A stretch of 64,000 nt of DNA from Mycobacterium palustre (GTDB lineage: Bacteria > Actinomycetota > Actinomycetes > Mycobacteriales > Mycobacteriaceae): the NCBI RefSeq assembly GCF_002101785.1, contig NZ_LQPJ01000130.1:107057-171056 (forward strand), in the 5' to 3' direction. The notes under the pieces were generated by a model. The model was not told the origin of the DNA. It saw only the letters and a program-made list of their open reading frames with translations, and did no database searches. A program made the position numbers and the translations under genes. The stretch's first letter is position 1; the number at the start of each line of letters is the position of its first letter. Below are positions 39,156 through 47,760 of this stretch, piece after piece.

Positions 39156-40029
39156 ACTTCTCGGGGTTGGCGACATCCCATAGGGCGCAGACCTTTTTGT
39201 CGCGCACCGTCATCGCCGTGATCCGCGGCATCAGCTCCCGATACCCGTCGCTCGCGGGGCAGCCGGGCGTGTAGATGCCCAATTCGCCGTTGACCAGCCC
39301 CAGCTGATAGGCGCTGAACATCGCCGGCCCGTACCGCTGCGCCAGCCCGAAGATGAACCGGACCACCCTGTCGGGGCCGTGGATGACCTGAACGGCGGTG
39401 GGCGCCTTGCCATTCGAATCCCCGGTGAACGTCACGTCCGGGTGCAGCAGCGCCACCACGCCCGCCATGTCGCCCGAGGCCATGGCGGCCAGCAGCCGGC
39501 CCACCACCTCGTCGTGCGAGGGGTCGGGTTCGGGTGGCGGCTCGGCGCTGACGGCCTTGCGGGCCCGCGACGCGAGCTGCCGCGCCGCGGCCTCGCTGGT
39601 GCCCAGCACCCCGGCCACCTCGGCGAAGGGCACGGCGAACCCGTCGTGCAGGACGAACGCGACCCGCTGGTCGGGGGACAGGCGCTCGAGCACCACCATC
39701 GCCGCGAACCGGGCGTCCTCGTTGGCGACCACCGCGGACAGCGGGTCGGTCCGGTCGAACCCGGTGACCACCGGCTCGGGCAGCCAGTGGCCGGTGTAGG
39801 TCTCGCGGCGATGCGCGGCCGAGCGCAGCCGGTCCAGGCCCAGCCGGCTCACCACGGTGGTCAGCCAGGCCCGCAGGTCGGTGATCGCCTGGCGCTGGGC
39901 GTGCCAGCGCAGCCACGCCTCCTGGACGATGTCCTCCGCGTCGGCCACCGTGCCGGTCAGCCGGTAGGCGACCGCCATGAGATGTGGCCGCAGCGCCTCG
40001 AATTCGCTGACCTGCTGGGCGGAGGTCAT
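39130..40029 (-). CDS. sigJ: ECF41-type sigma factor SigJ with SnoaL-like C-terminus
   Basis: 299 residues. Region 2: LRPHLMAVAYRLTGTVADAE with DIVQEAWLRW. Region 4: LSPDQRVAFVLHDGFAVPFA then EVAGVLGTSEAAARQLASRA. The C-terminal 120 residues are a SnoaL-like (NTF2-fold) extension typical of ECF41 factors, with the two regulatory loops visible as DSNGKAP (family DGGGK) and NPEKFTGS (family NPDKL). The extension replaces an anti-sigma factor, and none is encoded nearby. In M. tuberculosis sigJ (Rv3328c) is linked to peroxide resistance. ATG at 40029, with a symmetric promoter palindrome just upstream, shared with the divergent aminotransferase. Confidence 0.92.
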   Translation of the reverse strand: MTSAQQVSEFEALRPHLMAVAYRLTGTVADAEDIVQEAWLRWHAQRQAITDLRAWLTTVVSRLGLDRLRSAAHRRETYTGHWLPEPVVTGFDRTDPLSAVVANEDARFAAMVVLERLSPDQRVAFVLHDGFAVPFAEVAGVLGTSEAAARQLASRARKAVSAEPPPEPDPSHDEVVGRLLAAMASGDMAGVVALLHPDVTFTGDSNGKAPTAVQVIHGPDRVVRFIFGLAQRYGPAMFSAYQLGLVNGELGIYTPGCPASDGYRELMPRITAMTVRDKKVCALWDVANPEKFTGSPLRG

Positions 40030-40033
40030 ACGC

Positions 40034-40089
40034 CGAGCGTAGCCCCACCGACACTTTCGGCGCCGAAAGTCGCGGTGGCGCTACGCTCG
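40034..40089. promoter_or_regulatory. 56-base near-perfect palindrome, symmetric divergent promoter of sigJ and the aminotransferase
   Basis: The centre is between 40061 and 40062. The inner 18 bases ACTTTCGGCGCCGAAAGT are perfect. The arms continue to CGAGCGTAG and CTACGCTCG with only three mismatched pairs. TACGCT appears once on each strand near the two ends (40082-40087 on plus, 40036-40041 on minus) and fits a mycobacterial -10 (TAnnnT), giving leaderless or nearly leaderless starts for both genes. No ECF41-type TGTCACA box is seen here, so sigJ may not drive itself. Confidence 0.7.
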
Positions 40090-40097
40090 CGGGCAAG

Positions 40098-41441
40098 ATG
40101 ACCGAACATTTGTGGCTGCACTTCGCCCGGCACGGCCCGGGCGTCAGGCCGCCGATCATCACCCGCGGCGAGGGCGTGACCATCTACGACGACCGCGGCA
40201 AGAGCTACCTCGACGGGCTGTCCGGGCTGTTCACCGTGCAGGTCGGCCACGGCCGCACCGAGCTGGCCGAGGTCGCCGCCCGGCAGGCGGGCACCCTGGC
40301 GTTCTTCCCGCTGTGGGGATACGCCACCCCGCCCGCGATCGAGCTCGCCGACCGGCTGGCCGGCTACGCGCCCGGCGATTTGAACCGGGTGTTTTTCACC
40401 ACCGGCGGCACCGAGGCCGTCGAAACCGCGTGGAAGGTGGCCAAGCAGTACTTCAAGCTCACCGGCAAACCCGGTAAGCACAAGGTGATTTCGCGATCGG
40501 TCGCCTACCACGGCACCACCCAGGGCGCGCTGGCGATCACCGGGCTGCCGCGCTACAAGGCGCCCTTCGAGCCGGTGACCCCGGGCGGCTTCCGCGTGCC
40601 CAACACCAACTTCTACCGCGCGCCCGAACCCTTGCGCGACGACCCGAAGGCGTTCGGGAGGTGGGCCGCCGACCGGGTCGCCGAGGCCATCGAGTTCGAG
40701 GGCCCCGACACCGTGGCCGCGGTGTTCCTCGAGCCGGTGCAGAACGCCGGCGGCAGCATCCCGCCTCCCCCAGGCTATTTCGAGCGGGTGCGCGAGATCT
40801 GCGACGCCTACGACGTGCTGCTGGTCTCCGACGAGGTGATCTGTGCGTTCGGCCGGATCGGGTCGATGTTCGCCTGCTCGTCGGACATCGGCGACCTCGG
40901 CTACGTGCCCGACATGATCACCTGCGCCAAGGGCATGACGTCGGGCTACTCGCCGATCGGCGCGATGATCGCCAGCGACCGGCTGTTCGAGCCGTTCAAC
41001 GACGGCGAAACGATGTTCCCGCACGGCTACACGTTCGGCGGCCACCCGGTGTCGGCCGCGGTCGCGCTGGCCAACCTCGACATCTTCGAGCGCGAGGGCC
41101 TGTGCGACCGCGTCAAACGGCACGCCCCCGCCTTCCGCGCCACCCTGGAGCAGCTGTACGACCTGCCCATCGTCGGCGACGTGCGCGGCGAGGGCTATTT
41201 CTACGGCGTCGAACTGGTCAAGGACCAGGCGACCAGGCAGACCTTCACCGACGACGAACGCCGCGCGCTGCTGGGCCGGGTGTCCGCTTCGCTGTTCGAG
41301 GCCGGGTTGTATTGCCGCACCGACGATCGCGGCGATTCGGTGATCCAGCTGGCGCCGCCGCTGATCAGCGGTCAGGCCGAATTCGACACCATCGAGGCGA
41401 TCCTGCGCGGCGTGCTCAGCGAGGAGTCGGACCGGCTGTAG
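40098..41441 (+). CDS. Class III PLP-dependent aminotransferase (Rv3329-like)
   Basis: 447 residues. Omega-amino acid or diamine transaminase type. Features are YLDGLSGLFTVQVGHGR, the FFTTGGTEAVETAWKVAKQY cofactor segment, VAYHGTTQGALAITGL, the LVSDEVICAFGRIG Asp for the pyridine nitrogen, and the Schiff-base Lys in ITCAKGMTSGYSPIGAMIAS. HGYTFGGHPVSAAVALANL binds phosphate across the dimer. Substrate unknown. It is divergent from sigJ across a shared palindromic promoter, so it may be regulated together with it. ATG at 40098. Confidence 0.92.
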   Translation: MTEHLWLHFARHGPGVRPPIITRGEGVTIYDDRGKSYLDGLSGLFTVQVGHGRTELAEVAARQAGTLAFFPLWGYATPPAIELADRLAGYAPGDLNRVFFTTGGTEAVETAWKVAKQYFKLTGKPGKHKVISRSVAYHGTTQGALAITGLPRYKAPFEPVTPGGFRVPNTNFYRAPEPLRDDPKAFGRWAADRVAEAIEFEGPDTVAAVFLEPVQNAGGSIPPPPGYFERVREICDAYDVLLVSDEVICAFGRIGSMFACSSDIGDLGYVPDMITCAKGMTSGYSPIGAMIASDRLFEPFNDGETMFPHGYTFGGHPVSAAVALANLDIFEREGLCDRVKRHAPAFRATLEQLYDLPIVGDVRGEGYFYGVELVKDQATRQTFTDDERRALLGRVSASLFEAGLYCRTDDRGDSVIQLAPPLISGQAEFDTIEAILRGVLSEESDRL

Positions 41442-41757
41442 CCAGGACCCGCTTGACCTCGTAGGCGGCCAGCAACACCTCCCGCGAGTGCGCGGGCGAC
41501 GCGCTGGCCGCCATGCGCGTCTGCGCGTTGCACAGCCAGGTCAGCGCGGACCGCAGGTCGCCGTCGGGGGTGGCGTCGCGATGCGCCTTCAGCTCGGTCA
41601 GGACGCGGTCGAGCCCCGAGCCGCGCACCTGGGTGCCCTTCTCGACCTGCCTGACCAGATGTTCCAGCGAGCGCGGACCGTCGCCGTCGCGCCGCAGCTT
41701 TGACCAAAACCCGTTGTTTGGAATGGCACGCCCTTTGCACCGCAGGTGGTGTCGCAC
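41416..41757 (-). CDS. Small hypothetical protein
   Basis: Up to 113 residues from a GTG at 41757. The C-terminal 90 residues look like real coding sequence: LVRQVEKGTQVRGSGLDRVL followed by TELKAHRDATPDGDLRSALT and SREVLLAAYEVKRVLATAG, helical and charged. No domain is recognised and there is no signal peptide or membrane helix. The first 20 codons are weaker and the true start is uncertain. The stop overlaps the convergent aminotransferase gene by 26 bases. Confidence 0.45.
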   Translation of the reverse strand: MRHHLRCKGRAIPNNGFWSKLRRDGDGPRSLEHLVRQVEKGTQVRGSGLDRVLTELKAHRDATPDGDLRSALTWLCNAQTRMAASASPAHSREVLLAAYEVKRVLATAGPTPR

Positions 41758-41883
41758 TGACCGCCTGCCAGCGTAGTGCCTCGACGCGACCCCCGCTCGC
41801 CCGGGTCGCTCGTAACATCCGTCCCATCCGTCACAGCGCGGCTCCCCGGAATCCGGCCGCCGATCGCCTAGTCTGCACAAGCG

Positions 41884-43116
41884 ATGGACCTCCTCCGCCC
41901 CACGTCGTGCCTGGCAGCGGCCGTATTCGTGATGGCCGCGCCGGTGGCGCTCGCCGCGCCCGCGATCGCCGAGCCGCCCCCCGGCCCCAACGCCGGGCCC
42001 CCGAACTGCCCGTTCCAGGTGAACACGCCGCCCGCCGTCGACTCCTCCGAAGTGCCCACGGCCGGTGACCCGCCGCTCCCGCTGGCCGTGCCCGCCAAGC
42101 CGGTCGGCGGCGAGGCGCTGGGCAGCTGCGGCATCGTCGCCGCCCCCAACACGCCGCCGCCGCCGGGGGACGTGTCCGCCGACGCGTGGCTGGTGGCCGA
42201 CCTGGACAGCGGCGCCGTCATCGCCGCCAAGGACCCGCACGGCCGGCACCGCCCGGCCAGCGTCATCAAGGTGCTCATCGCGATGGCGTCCATCAACGCG
42301 CTGCCGCTCAACAAGGCCGTCCCGGGCACCGCCGAGGACGCGGCCGCCGAGGGCACCAAGGTGGGCGTCCAGGAGGGCGGCGTGTTCACGGTCAACCAGC
42401 TGCTGCACGGCCTGCTGATGCACTCCGGCAACGACGCCGCCCACGCGCTGGCCATGCAGCTCGGCGGCATGCAGCAGGCGCTGGAGAAGATCAACGTGCT
42501 GGCCGCCAAGCTCGGCGGCAAGGACACCCGGGTGGCCACGCCGTCGGGGCTGGACGGGCCGGGCATGAGCACCTCGGCCTACGACATCGGGTTGTTCTAC
42601 CGCTACGCCTGGCAGAACCCCACCTTCGCCGACATCGTCGCCACGCGGACGTTCGATTTCCCCGGCCACGGCGACCACCCCGGCTACGAGCTGGAAAACG
42701 ACAACCAGCTGCTCTACAAGTATCCGGGCGCGCTGGGCGGCAAGACGGGCTACACCGACGACGCCGGCCAGACCTTCGTGGGCGCGGCCAACCACGACGG
42801 CCGGCGGCTGATGGCGGTGCTGCTGCACGGCACGCGGCAGCCGATCGCCCCGTGGGAACAGGCGGCGCACCTGCTCGACTACGGGTTCGCCACCCCGCAG
42901 GGCACCCAGGTGGGCACGCTGATCGAGCCCGACCCGTCGCTTCTGCCGGGCAAGCGTGACGCCGCCGACCGGCCGGGCGCCGCGCAGGCCGCCGGGTTCA
43001 TGCCGTCGGCGGACGCGGTGCCGGTGCGGGTGGGCGTTGCCGTGGTCGGCACGGTCATCGTGTTTAGTTTGATCATGGTCGCACGCTCGATGAACCGCCG
43101 ACCGCAGCACCGTTGA
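41884..43116 (+). CDS. dacB1: D-alanyl-D-alanine carboxypeptidase DacB1 (penicillin-binding protein)
   Basis: 410 residues. Trims pentapeptide side chains of peptidoglycan outside the membrane. A signal peptide (about 1-30) and a Pro-rich linker with CPFQVNTPP come first. Then the serine-peptidase core: SxxK in HRPASVIKVLIAM, SGN in LMHSGNDAAHAL, KTG in LGGKTGYTDDAGQTFV. A C-terminal membrane helix (VGVAVVGTVIVFSLIMVAR) anchors it. The stop overlaps the start of sugI (TTGA), so dacB1, sugI and nagA form an operon. ATG at 41884. Confidence 0.95.
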   Translation: MDLLRPTSCLAAAVFVMAAPVALAAPAIAEPPPGPNAGPPNCPFQVNTPPAVDSSEVPTAGDPPLPLAVPAKPVGGEALGSCGIVAAPNTPPPPGDVSADAWLVADLDSGAVIAAKDPHGRHRPASVIKVLIAMASINALPLNKAVPGTAEDAAAEGTKVGVQEGGVFTVNQLLHGLLMHSGNDAAHALAMQLGGMQQALEKINVLAAKLGGKDTRVATPSGLDGPGMSTSAYDIGLFYRYAWQNPTFADIVATRTFDFPGHGDHPGYELENDNQLLYKYPGALGGKTGYTDDAGQTFVGAANHDGRRLMAVLLHGTRQPIAPWEQAAHLLDYGFATPQGTQVGTLIEPDPSLLPGKRDAADRPGAAQAAGFMPSADAVPVRVGVAVVGTVIVFSLIMVARSMNRRPQHR

Positions 43117-44480
43117 CCGCCCGGTCGCGGGGCCTGCTGGTCGGGCTGACCGCCGCCAGCGTGGGCCTCATCTACGGCTACGACCTGTCGATCATCGCCG
43201 GCGCGCAGCTGTTCGTCACCGAGGACTTCGGGCTCACCACCCGCCAACAGGAGCTGCTGACCACGATGGTGGTGATCGGCCAGATCCCCGGGGCCCTCGG
43301 TGCGGGGGCGCTGGCCAACGCGATCGGCCGCAGGAAGTCGGTGCTGCTGGTCCTCGTGGCGTACGCGGCCTTCGCGCTGCTGGGCGCGCTTTCGGTGTCG
43401 CTGCCCATGCTGTTGGCGGCGCGCTTCCTGCTGGGCCTGACGATCGGCGTGTCGGTCGTGGTGGTGCCGGTGTACGTCGCGGAATCCGCCCCGGCGGCGG
43501 TGCGCGGGTCGCTGCTGACGGCCTACCAGCTGATGATCGTCAGCGGGCTCATCGTCGGCTACCTCACCGGCTACGCCCTGGCCGGCACGCACGGCTGGCG
43601 GTGGATGCTGGGGCTCGCCGTGGTTCCCGCAATCTTGTTGCTGCCCTTGGTATTTCGCATGCCCGACACGGGCCGGTGGTACCTGCTGAAGGGCCGGGTC
43701 GACGACGCCCGGGCGGCGCTGCTGCGGGTGGAGCCCACCGCGGACGTCGACGCCGAGCTCGCCGAGATCGGCGCCGCGTTGAGCGAGGGCTCGCCCGGAT
43801 TCCGGGGCGCCGTCGCCGAAATGCTGCGGGGCATGCTCCGTCGCCCGTACGCGCGGGCCACCTTCTTCGTGATCACCCTGGGTTTTCTGATCCAGATCAC
43901 CGGCATCAACGGGATCATCTACTACAGCCCGCGGATATTCGAGGCCATGGGCTTCACCGGCAACTTCGCGCTGCTGGGGTTGCCGGCGCTGGTCCAGGTG
44001 GCCGGCCTTGGCGCCGTGGGCATCTCGGTGGCCCTGGTCGACCGGGTGGGCCGGCGGCCGATCCTGTTGACCGGCATCGCCATGATGGTCGCGGCCGACG
44101 TGGCGCTGCTGGCGGTGTTCGACCGGGGCCTCGGGGGCGCGGGGCTGGTCTTCGGGTTCGCGGGCCTGCTGGTGTTCATCATCGGCTACACGATGGGCTT
44201 CGGCTCCCTGGGTTGGGTGTACGCCAGCGAGAGCTTCCCGTCGCGGCTGCGGTCCATCGGCTCGAGCGCGATGCTGACCTCCAACCTGGTCGCCAACGCG
44301 ATCGTCGCCGCGGTCTTCTTGACGATGCTGCACTCGCTCGGCGGCGCAGGGACTTTCGCGGTCTTCGCGGTGTTCGCCGCGGTCGCCTTCGGCTTCGTCT
44401 ACCGCTACGCCCCGGAGACCAAGGGGCGCCAGCTCGAGGAGATCCGGCACTTCTGGGAAAACGGCGGCCGATGGTCCTGA
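43113..44480 (+). CDS. sugI: MFS sugar transporter SugI
   Basis: 455 residues with 12 predicted helices. Sugar porter family signatures: GYDLSIIAGAQLF near the first helix, NAIGRRKSVLLVL in the first short loop, AARFLLGLTIG, ITGINGIIYYSPRIFEAMG, LVDRVGRRPILLTG and PETKGRQLEEI at the end. It takes up a sugar, probably by proton symport; the substrate is not evident. A TTG start at 43113 overlaps the dacB1 stop. Its final ten bases overlap nagA, whose product works on N-acetylglucosamine 6-phosphate, suggesting use of amino sugars. Confidence 0.92.
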   Translation: MTARSRGLLVGLTAASVGLIYGYDLSIIAGAQLFVTEDFGLTTRQQELLTTMVVIGQIPGALGAGALANAIGRRKSVLLVLVAYAAFALLGALSVSLPMLLAARFLLGLTIGVSVVVVPVYVAESAPAAVRGSLLTAYQLMIVSGLIVGYLTGYALAGTHGWRWMLGLAVVPAILLLPLVFRMPDTGRWYLLKGRVDDARAALLRVEPTADVDAELAEIGAALSEGSPGFRGAVAEMLRGMLRRPYARATFFVITLGFLIQITGINGIIYYSPRIFEAMGFTGNFALLGLPALVQVAGLGAVGISVALVDRVGRRPILLTGIAMMVAADVALLAVFDRGLGGAGLVFGFAGLLVFIIGYTMGFGSLGWVYASESFPSRLRSIGSSAMLTSNLVANAIVAAVFLTMLHSLGGAGTFAVFAVFAAVAFGFVYRYAPETKGRQLEEIRHFWENGGRWS

Positions 44481-45601
44481 TTTGCGCCGGGACGATGGTC
44501 CTCGACGGGCAGGTCAGCCGGCCGGGATGGTTACGCACGTCCGGCGCAACGATCGCGGCGTGCGGCGCCGGCCCGCCGCCCGTGCCGGCCGACCGGGATT
44601 TCCCCGATTGCACCGTGGTCCCGGGGTTTGTCGACATGCACGTGCACGGCGGGGGCGGCGCCTCCTACACCGAGCACGACGGCATCAGAGCGGCCGCCGA
44701 TTTCCACCTGGCCCACGGCACCACCACGACGCTGGCCAGCCTGGTCACCGCCGCTCCGGCGGAACTGATCGCCGGCGTGCGCGCGCTCGCCGCCGCCACC
44801 GCGCGGGGCACCGCCCAGACGACCATTGCCGGCATCCACCTGGAGGGGCCGTGGCTGAGCCGGGCCCGCTGCGGGGCCCACGACCCCGCCCTGATGCGCG
44901 ACCCGGACCTGGCCGAAATCGACGCGGTGCTCACCGCCGGCGACGGCGCGATCCGCATGGTGACGCTGGCGCCCGAACTGCCCGGAAGCGACGCGGCGAT
45001 TCGGCGGTTCCTGGACGCGGGAGTCGTTGTGGCCGTTGGGCATACCGATGCGAACTACGAGCAGACCAAGAGGGCCGTCGCCGCCGGCGCCACGGTGGGC
45101 ACCCATCTGTTCAACGCGATGCCGCCGCTGCACCATCGGGAACCGGGACCGGCGCTCGCGCTGCTGCAAAGCACGGACGTGACCGTCGAACTGATCGCCG
45201 ACGGCGCCCACGTGCACCCGGAGGTGGCGCGCGCGGTGATCCGGGCCGTTGGACCCGAGCGCGTCGCCGTGGTCACCGACGCCATCGCCGCGGCCGGCCG
45301 CGACGACGGGGCGTTTCGGCTGGGCGGCGTGCCGATCGACGTCGTCGCCGGCGTGGCGCGGGTGCGCGGGACGTCGACGATCGCCGGCAGCACCGCCACC
45401 ATGGACGCGCTGTTCCGCACCGCGGCGGCCGACGTCGGGCTGGCCGCCGCCGTGCGGCTGACGTCGGCGACGCCGGCCCGGGCGCTCCGCCTCGACCGGG
45501 TGGGCAGCCTGCGGGCCGGCTACGACGCCAATCTCGTTGTGCTGGACGGCGAGCTGCGCGTCGCGGCCGTCATGGCGCGCGGCGACTGGGTCGCCGACTA
45601 G
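44471..45601 (+). CDS. nagA: N-acetylglucosamine-6-phosphate deacetylase
   Basis: 376 residues. Removes acetate from GlcNAc-6-P, feeding cell-wall sugar recycling. Amidohydrolase motifs: PGFVDMHVHGGGGASYTEHD (metal HxH), GIHLEGPWLSRARCGAHDP with the metal Glu, VAVGHTDANYEQTKRAVAAG, ATVGTHLFNAMPPLHHREPG, ELIADGAHVHPEV and the Asp in VTDAIAAAGRDDG. The ATG at 44471 lies inside the end of sugI. Convergent with the YihY gene: stop codons overlap by about four bases at 45598-45601. Confidence 0.94.
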   Translation: MVLICAGTMVLDGQVSRPGWLRTSGATIAACGAGPPPVPADRDFPDCTVVPGFVDMHVHGGGGASYTEHDGIRAAADFHLAHGTTTTLASLVTAAPAELIAGVRALAAATARGTAQTTIAGIHLEGPWLSRARCGAHDPALMRDPDLAEIDAVLTAGDGAIRMVTLAPELPGSDAAIRRFLDAGVVVAVGHTDANYEQTKRAVAAGATVGTHLFNAMPPLHHREPGPALALLQSTDVTVELIADGAHVHPEVARAVIRAVGPERVAVVTDAIAAAGRDDGAFRLGGVPIDVVAGVARVRGTSTIAGSTATMDALFRTAAADVGLAAAVRLTSATPARALRLDRVGSLRAGYDANLVVLDGELRVAAVMARGDWVAD

Positions 45602-46626
45602 CGCGGCCGGCGGGTCAGCCGCGAAAACACAAGCGCCCCGGCGGCGCCCAAGCCCATCGCGGTCAGCGTCCGGCGCGCGCCGAGCCCCTCGTCGACGCGC
45701 ACCCGCGGGGCGATGATCGCCGGCGGCGGCGGGTCGACCGGCTTGGCGCGCGGATCGGTGGACGCGGTCGCGGCCCAGGCGGCGGCGAAGAGCACCAGGT
45801 ACGCCGTGATGTAGAAGAACACCATCAACCCCAGCGCCGGCCCGAACGTCGCGCCGGCCGGGCTGCGCAACACCGTCCGCAGGTAGAGCGACGCCACCTG
45901 CTTGAACGCCTCGAACCCCACCGCCGCGAGCAGCCCGGCCCGCGCCGAGGCGACCACGTCGACCTTTTCGCGGGGCAGCCGCGCGATCAGCCAGGTGAAC
46001 AGCACCCACGACACCAGCAGCGAAACCACCACGGACAACAGCCTGAACCCCCAGTCGAACACCGAAAGTTCGGGCACGCCAAGCCATCTCAGCACCGCAC
46101 GCATCGGCGCGGCCTGAGCCAGCGTTGACAGCACGATGGTGGCCAGCGCCACCGCGAACGTCCACAGCATGGCGATCAGGTCGGACAGCTTGTTGCGCAC
46201 GAAGCCCGGCGACTCGACGCGCTGTTCCCACCACATCTCGGTCACCGCCGCCCTCAGGTGCGAGATCCAGCCCAGCCCCGCCCACGCCGCCGTGGCCAAC
46301 CCGATGACGCCCACCGAGGTGCGGGCGTCGATCGCCGAGCCCATCAGGTCCGTCAGCTGCTGCCCCAGCGCGCCGGGCACCGAGGCCCGGATGCGGTCGT
46401 CGATCGTGCGCAACAGGTCTGGCCGGCGGGACAGCAAAAAGCCGAACACGGCGAAACCCACCATCAGCAAAGGGAATAGCGCGAAGATCGTGTAGTAGGT
46501 CAGGCCCGCCGCCAGGAAGCCGCCCTTGCGGTCATCGAAGCGTTGGTAAGCGCGCATCACGTGGTCGAACCGCGCAAAGCGGGCCCGCAGCCGATCCAGG
46601 ATCCCCGGCTTGGCCGGCTCGCTCAT
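45598..46626 (-). CDS. YihY/BrkB-family membrane protein
   Basis: 342 residues, six or so membrane helices. KGGFLAAGLTYYTIFALFPL is the family's start signature, followed by an FGFLLSRRPDLL loop, GVIGLATAAWAGLGWISHLR, WTFAVALATIVLSTLAQA and the C-terminal LGLMVFFYITAYLVLFAAAW. The soluble tail is Pro-rich (PVDPPPPAIIAPR). The family was once called ribonuclease BN by mistake; its function is unsettled (possible transporter). ATG at 46626. It lies 9 bases downstream of trpS, so it is likely co-transcribed. Matches Rv3335c. Confidence 0.9.
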   Translation of the reverse strand: MSEPAKPGILDRLRARFARFDHVMRAYQRFDDRKGGFLAAGLTYYTIFALFPLLMVGFAVFGFLLSRRPDLLRTIDDRIRASVPGALGQQLTDLMGSAIDARTSVGVIGLATAAWAGLGWISHLRAAVTEMWWEQRVESPGFVRNKLSDLIAMLWTFAVALATIVLSTLAQAAPMRAVLRWLGVPELSVFDWGFRLLSVVVSLLVSWVLFTWLIARLPREKVDVVASARAGLLAAVGFEAFKQVASLYLRTVLRSPAGATFGPALGLMVFFYITAYLVLFAAAWAATASTDPRAKPVDPPPPAIIAPRVRVDEGLGARRTLTAMGLGAAGALVFSRLTRRPR

Positions 46627-46634
46627 GGTGAACC

Positions 46635-47666
46635 CTATTTCGGTTGGGGAAGGAAGCCCAACCGATCGTAAACCCGCCGAAGGGTTTTGCCCGCGACCTC
46701 GTCGGCGCGGGCGGCGCCGCCGGCGAGCACCGACTCCAATTCGGTGCGGTCCCCCATCAGTTCGTCGACCCGCGCCTTGATCGGCCGCACGAACTCGACG
46801 ACGGCCTCGGCGGTGTCCTTCTTCAGGTCTCCATAGCCGCGCCCGGCGTAGCCCTCGACGAGCTTGTCGATCCCGACGCCGGTGACCGCCGACTGGATGC
46901 TCAACAGGTTCGACACGCCCGGCTTGGCGTCGGTGTCGTAGCGGATCTCGCGCTCGCTGTCGGTGACCGCGGAGCGAATCTTCTTGGCGGACAACGCCGG
47001 GTCGTCGAGCAGGTTGATCAGCCCGGCATCGGAGGCCGCGGACTTGCTCATCTTCGACGTCGGGTCGGCCAGGTCGTAGACCTTGGCGGTGATTCTCGGG
47101 ATCAGGACGTCGGGCACCACGAAGGTGTCGGGGAAGCGGCTGTTGAATCGCTGCGCGATGTCGCGGGCCAGCTCCAGGTGCTGGCGCTGGTCCTCGCCGA
47201 CCGGCACCAACTCGGTGTCGTAGGCGAGCACGTCGGCGGCCTGCAGCACCGGGTAGGTGAACAGGCCGACGGTGGCCGAGTCGCTGCCCTGGCGCGCCGA
47301 CTTGTCCTTGAACTGCGTCATGCGCGACGCCTGGCCGAAGCCGGTGAAGCAGCCCAGCACCCACGCCAGCTGGGTGTGCGCGGGCACGTGGCTCTGCACG
47401 AAAACGGTGCTGCGGGCCGGGTCGATGCCCAGCGCCAGGTATTGCGCGGCGGTGATCAGGGTGCGCCGGCGCAGCGCCTCGGGGTCCTGCGGAACGGTGA
47501 TGGCGTGCAGGTCGACCACGCAGAAGAACGCGTCGTATTCGCCGGGGTGATCGTCCTGCAGCGCGACCCACTGCCTGACCGCGCCCAACGCATTACCCAG
47601 GTGAAGCGAGTCGGAGGTGGGTTGCACGCCGGAGAACAGCCGGCGGGATCCGGTAGCGGTGCTCAT
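46635..47666 (-). CDS. trpS: Tryptophanyl-tRNA synthetase
   Basis: 343 residues. Attaches Trp to tRNA-Trp. Class Ic motifs: RRLFSGVQPTSDSLHLGNAL (HIGH-like HLGN), CVVDLHAITVPQDPEALRR, TYPVLQAADVLAYDTELVPV and GEDQRQHLELARDIAQRFN, and DPTSKMSKSAASDAGLI (KMSKS). The ATG at 47666 is supported by homology to the MSTATGSRRIFSGVQPT-type start. The 93 bases to the divergent hydrolase gene hold a palindrome. Confidence 0.97.
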   Translation of the reverse strand: MSTATGSRRLFSGVQPTSDSLHLGNALGAVRQWVALQDDHPGEYDAFFCVVDLHAITVPQDPEALRRRTLITAAQYLALGIDPARSTVFVQSHVPAHTQLAWVLGCFTGFGQASRMTQFKDKSARQGSDSATVGLFTYPVLQAADVLAYDTELVPVGEDQRQHLELARDIAQRFNSRFPDTFVVPDVLIPRITAKVYDLADPTSKMSKSAASDAGLINLLDDPALSAKKIRSAVTDSEREIRYDTDAKPGVSNLLSIQSAVTGVGIDKLVEGYAGRGYGDLKKDTAEAVVEFVRPIKARVDELMGDRTELESVLAGGAARADEVAGKTLRRVYDRLGFLPQPK

Positions 47667-47725
47667 GATGCCCTGAATCTTTTCACGACGCTCTTTTTCG
47701 CGGCGTTCTCCCCGCCGGGCCATTT

Positions 47726-47760
47726 GCGGTACCGCCGGTACCGCCTTTAGTGTCGGGGTA
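47726..47760 (+). promoter_or_regulatory. Palindrome and leaderless promoter of the hydrolase gene
   Basis: GCGGTACCGCCGGTACCGC (47726-47744) has perfect 8-base arms around GCC. TAGTGT (47748-47753) fits a TAnnnT -10 with the ATG six bases later, so the mRNA is probably leaderless. The palindrome occupies the -35 area and could bind a regulator. Confidence 0.45.

Noticed and set aside
41416..43110. Long minus-strand open frame covering dacB1
   Set aside because: Only its 3' part outside dacB1 looks coding; the rest is the mirror of dacB1 and has no family features.
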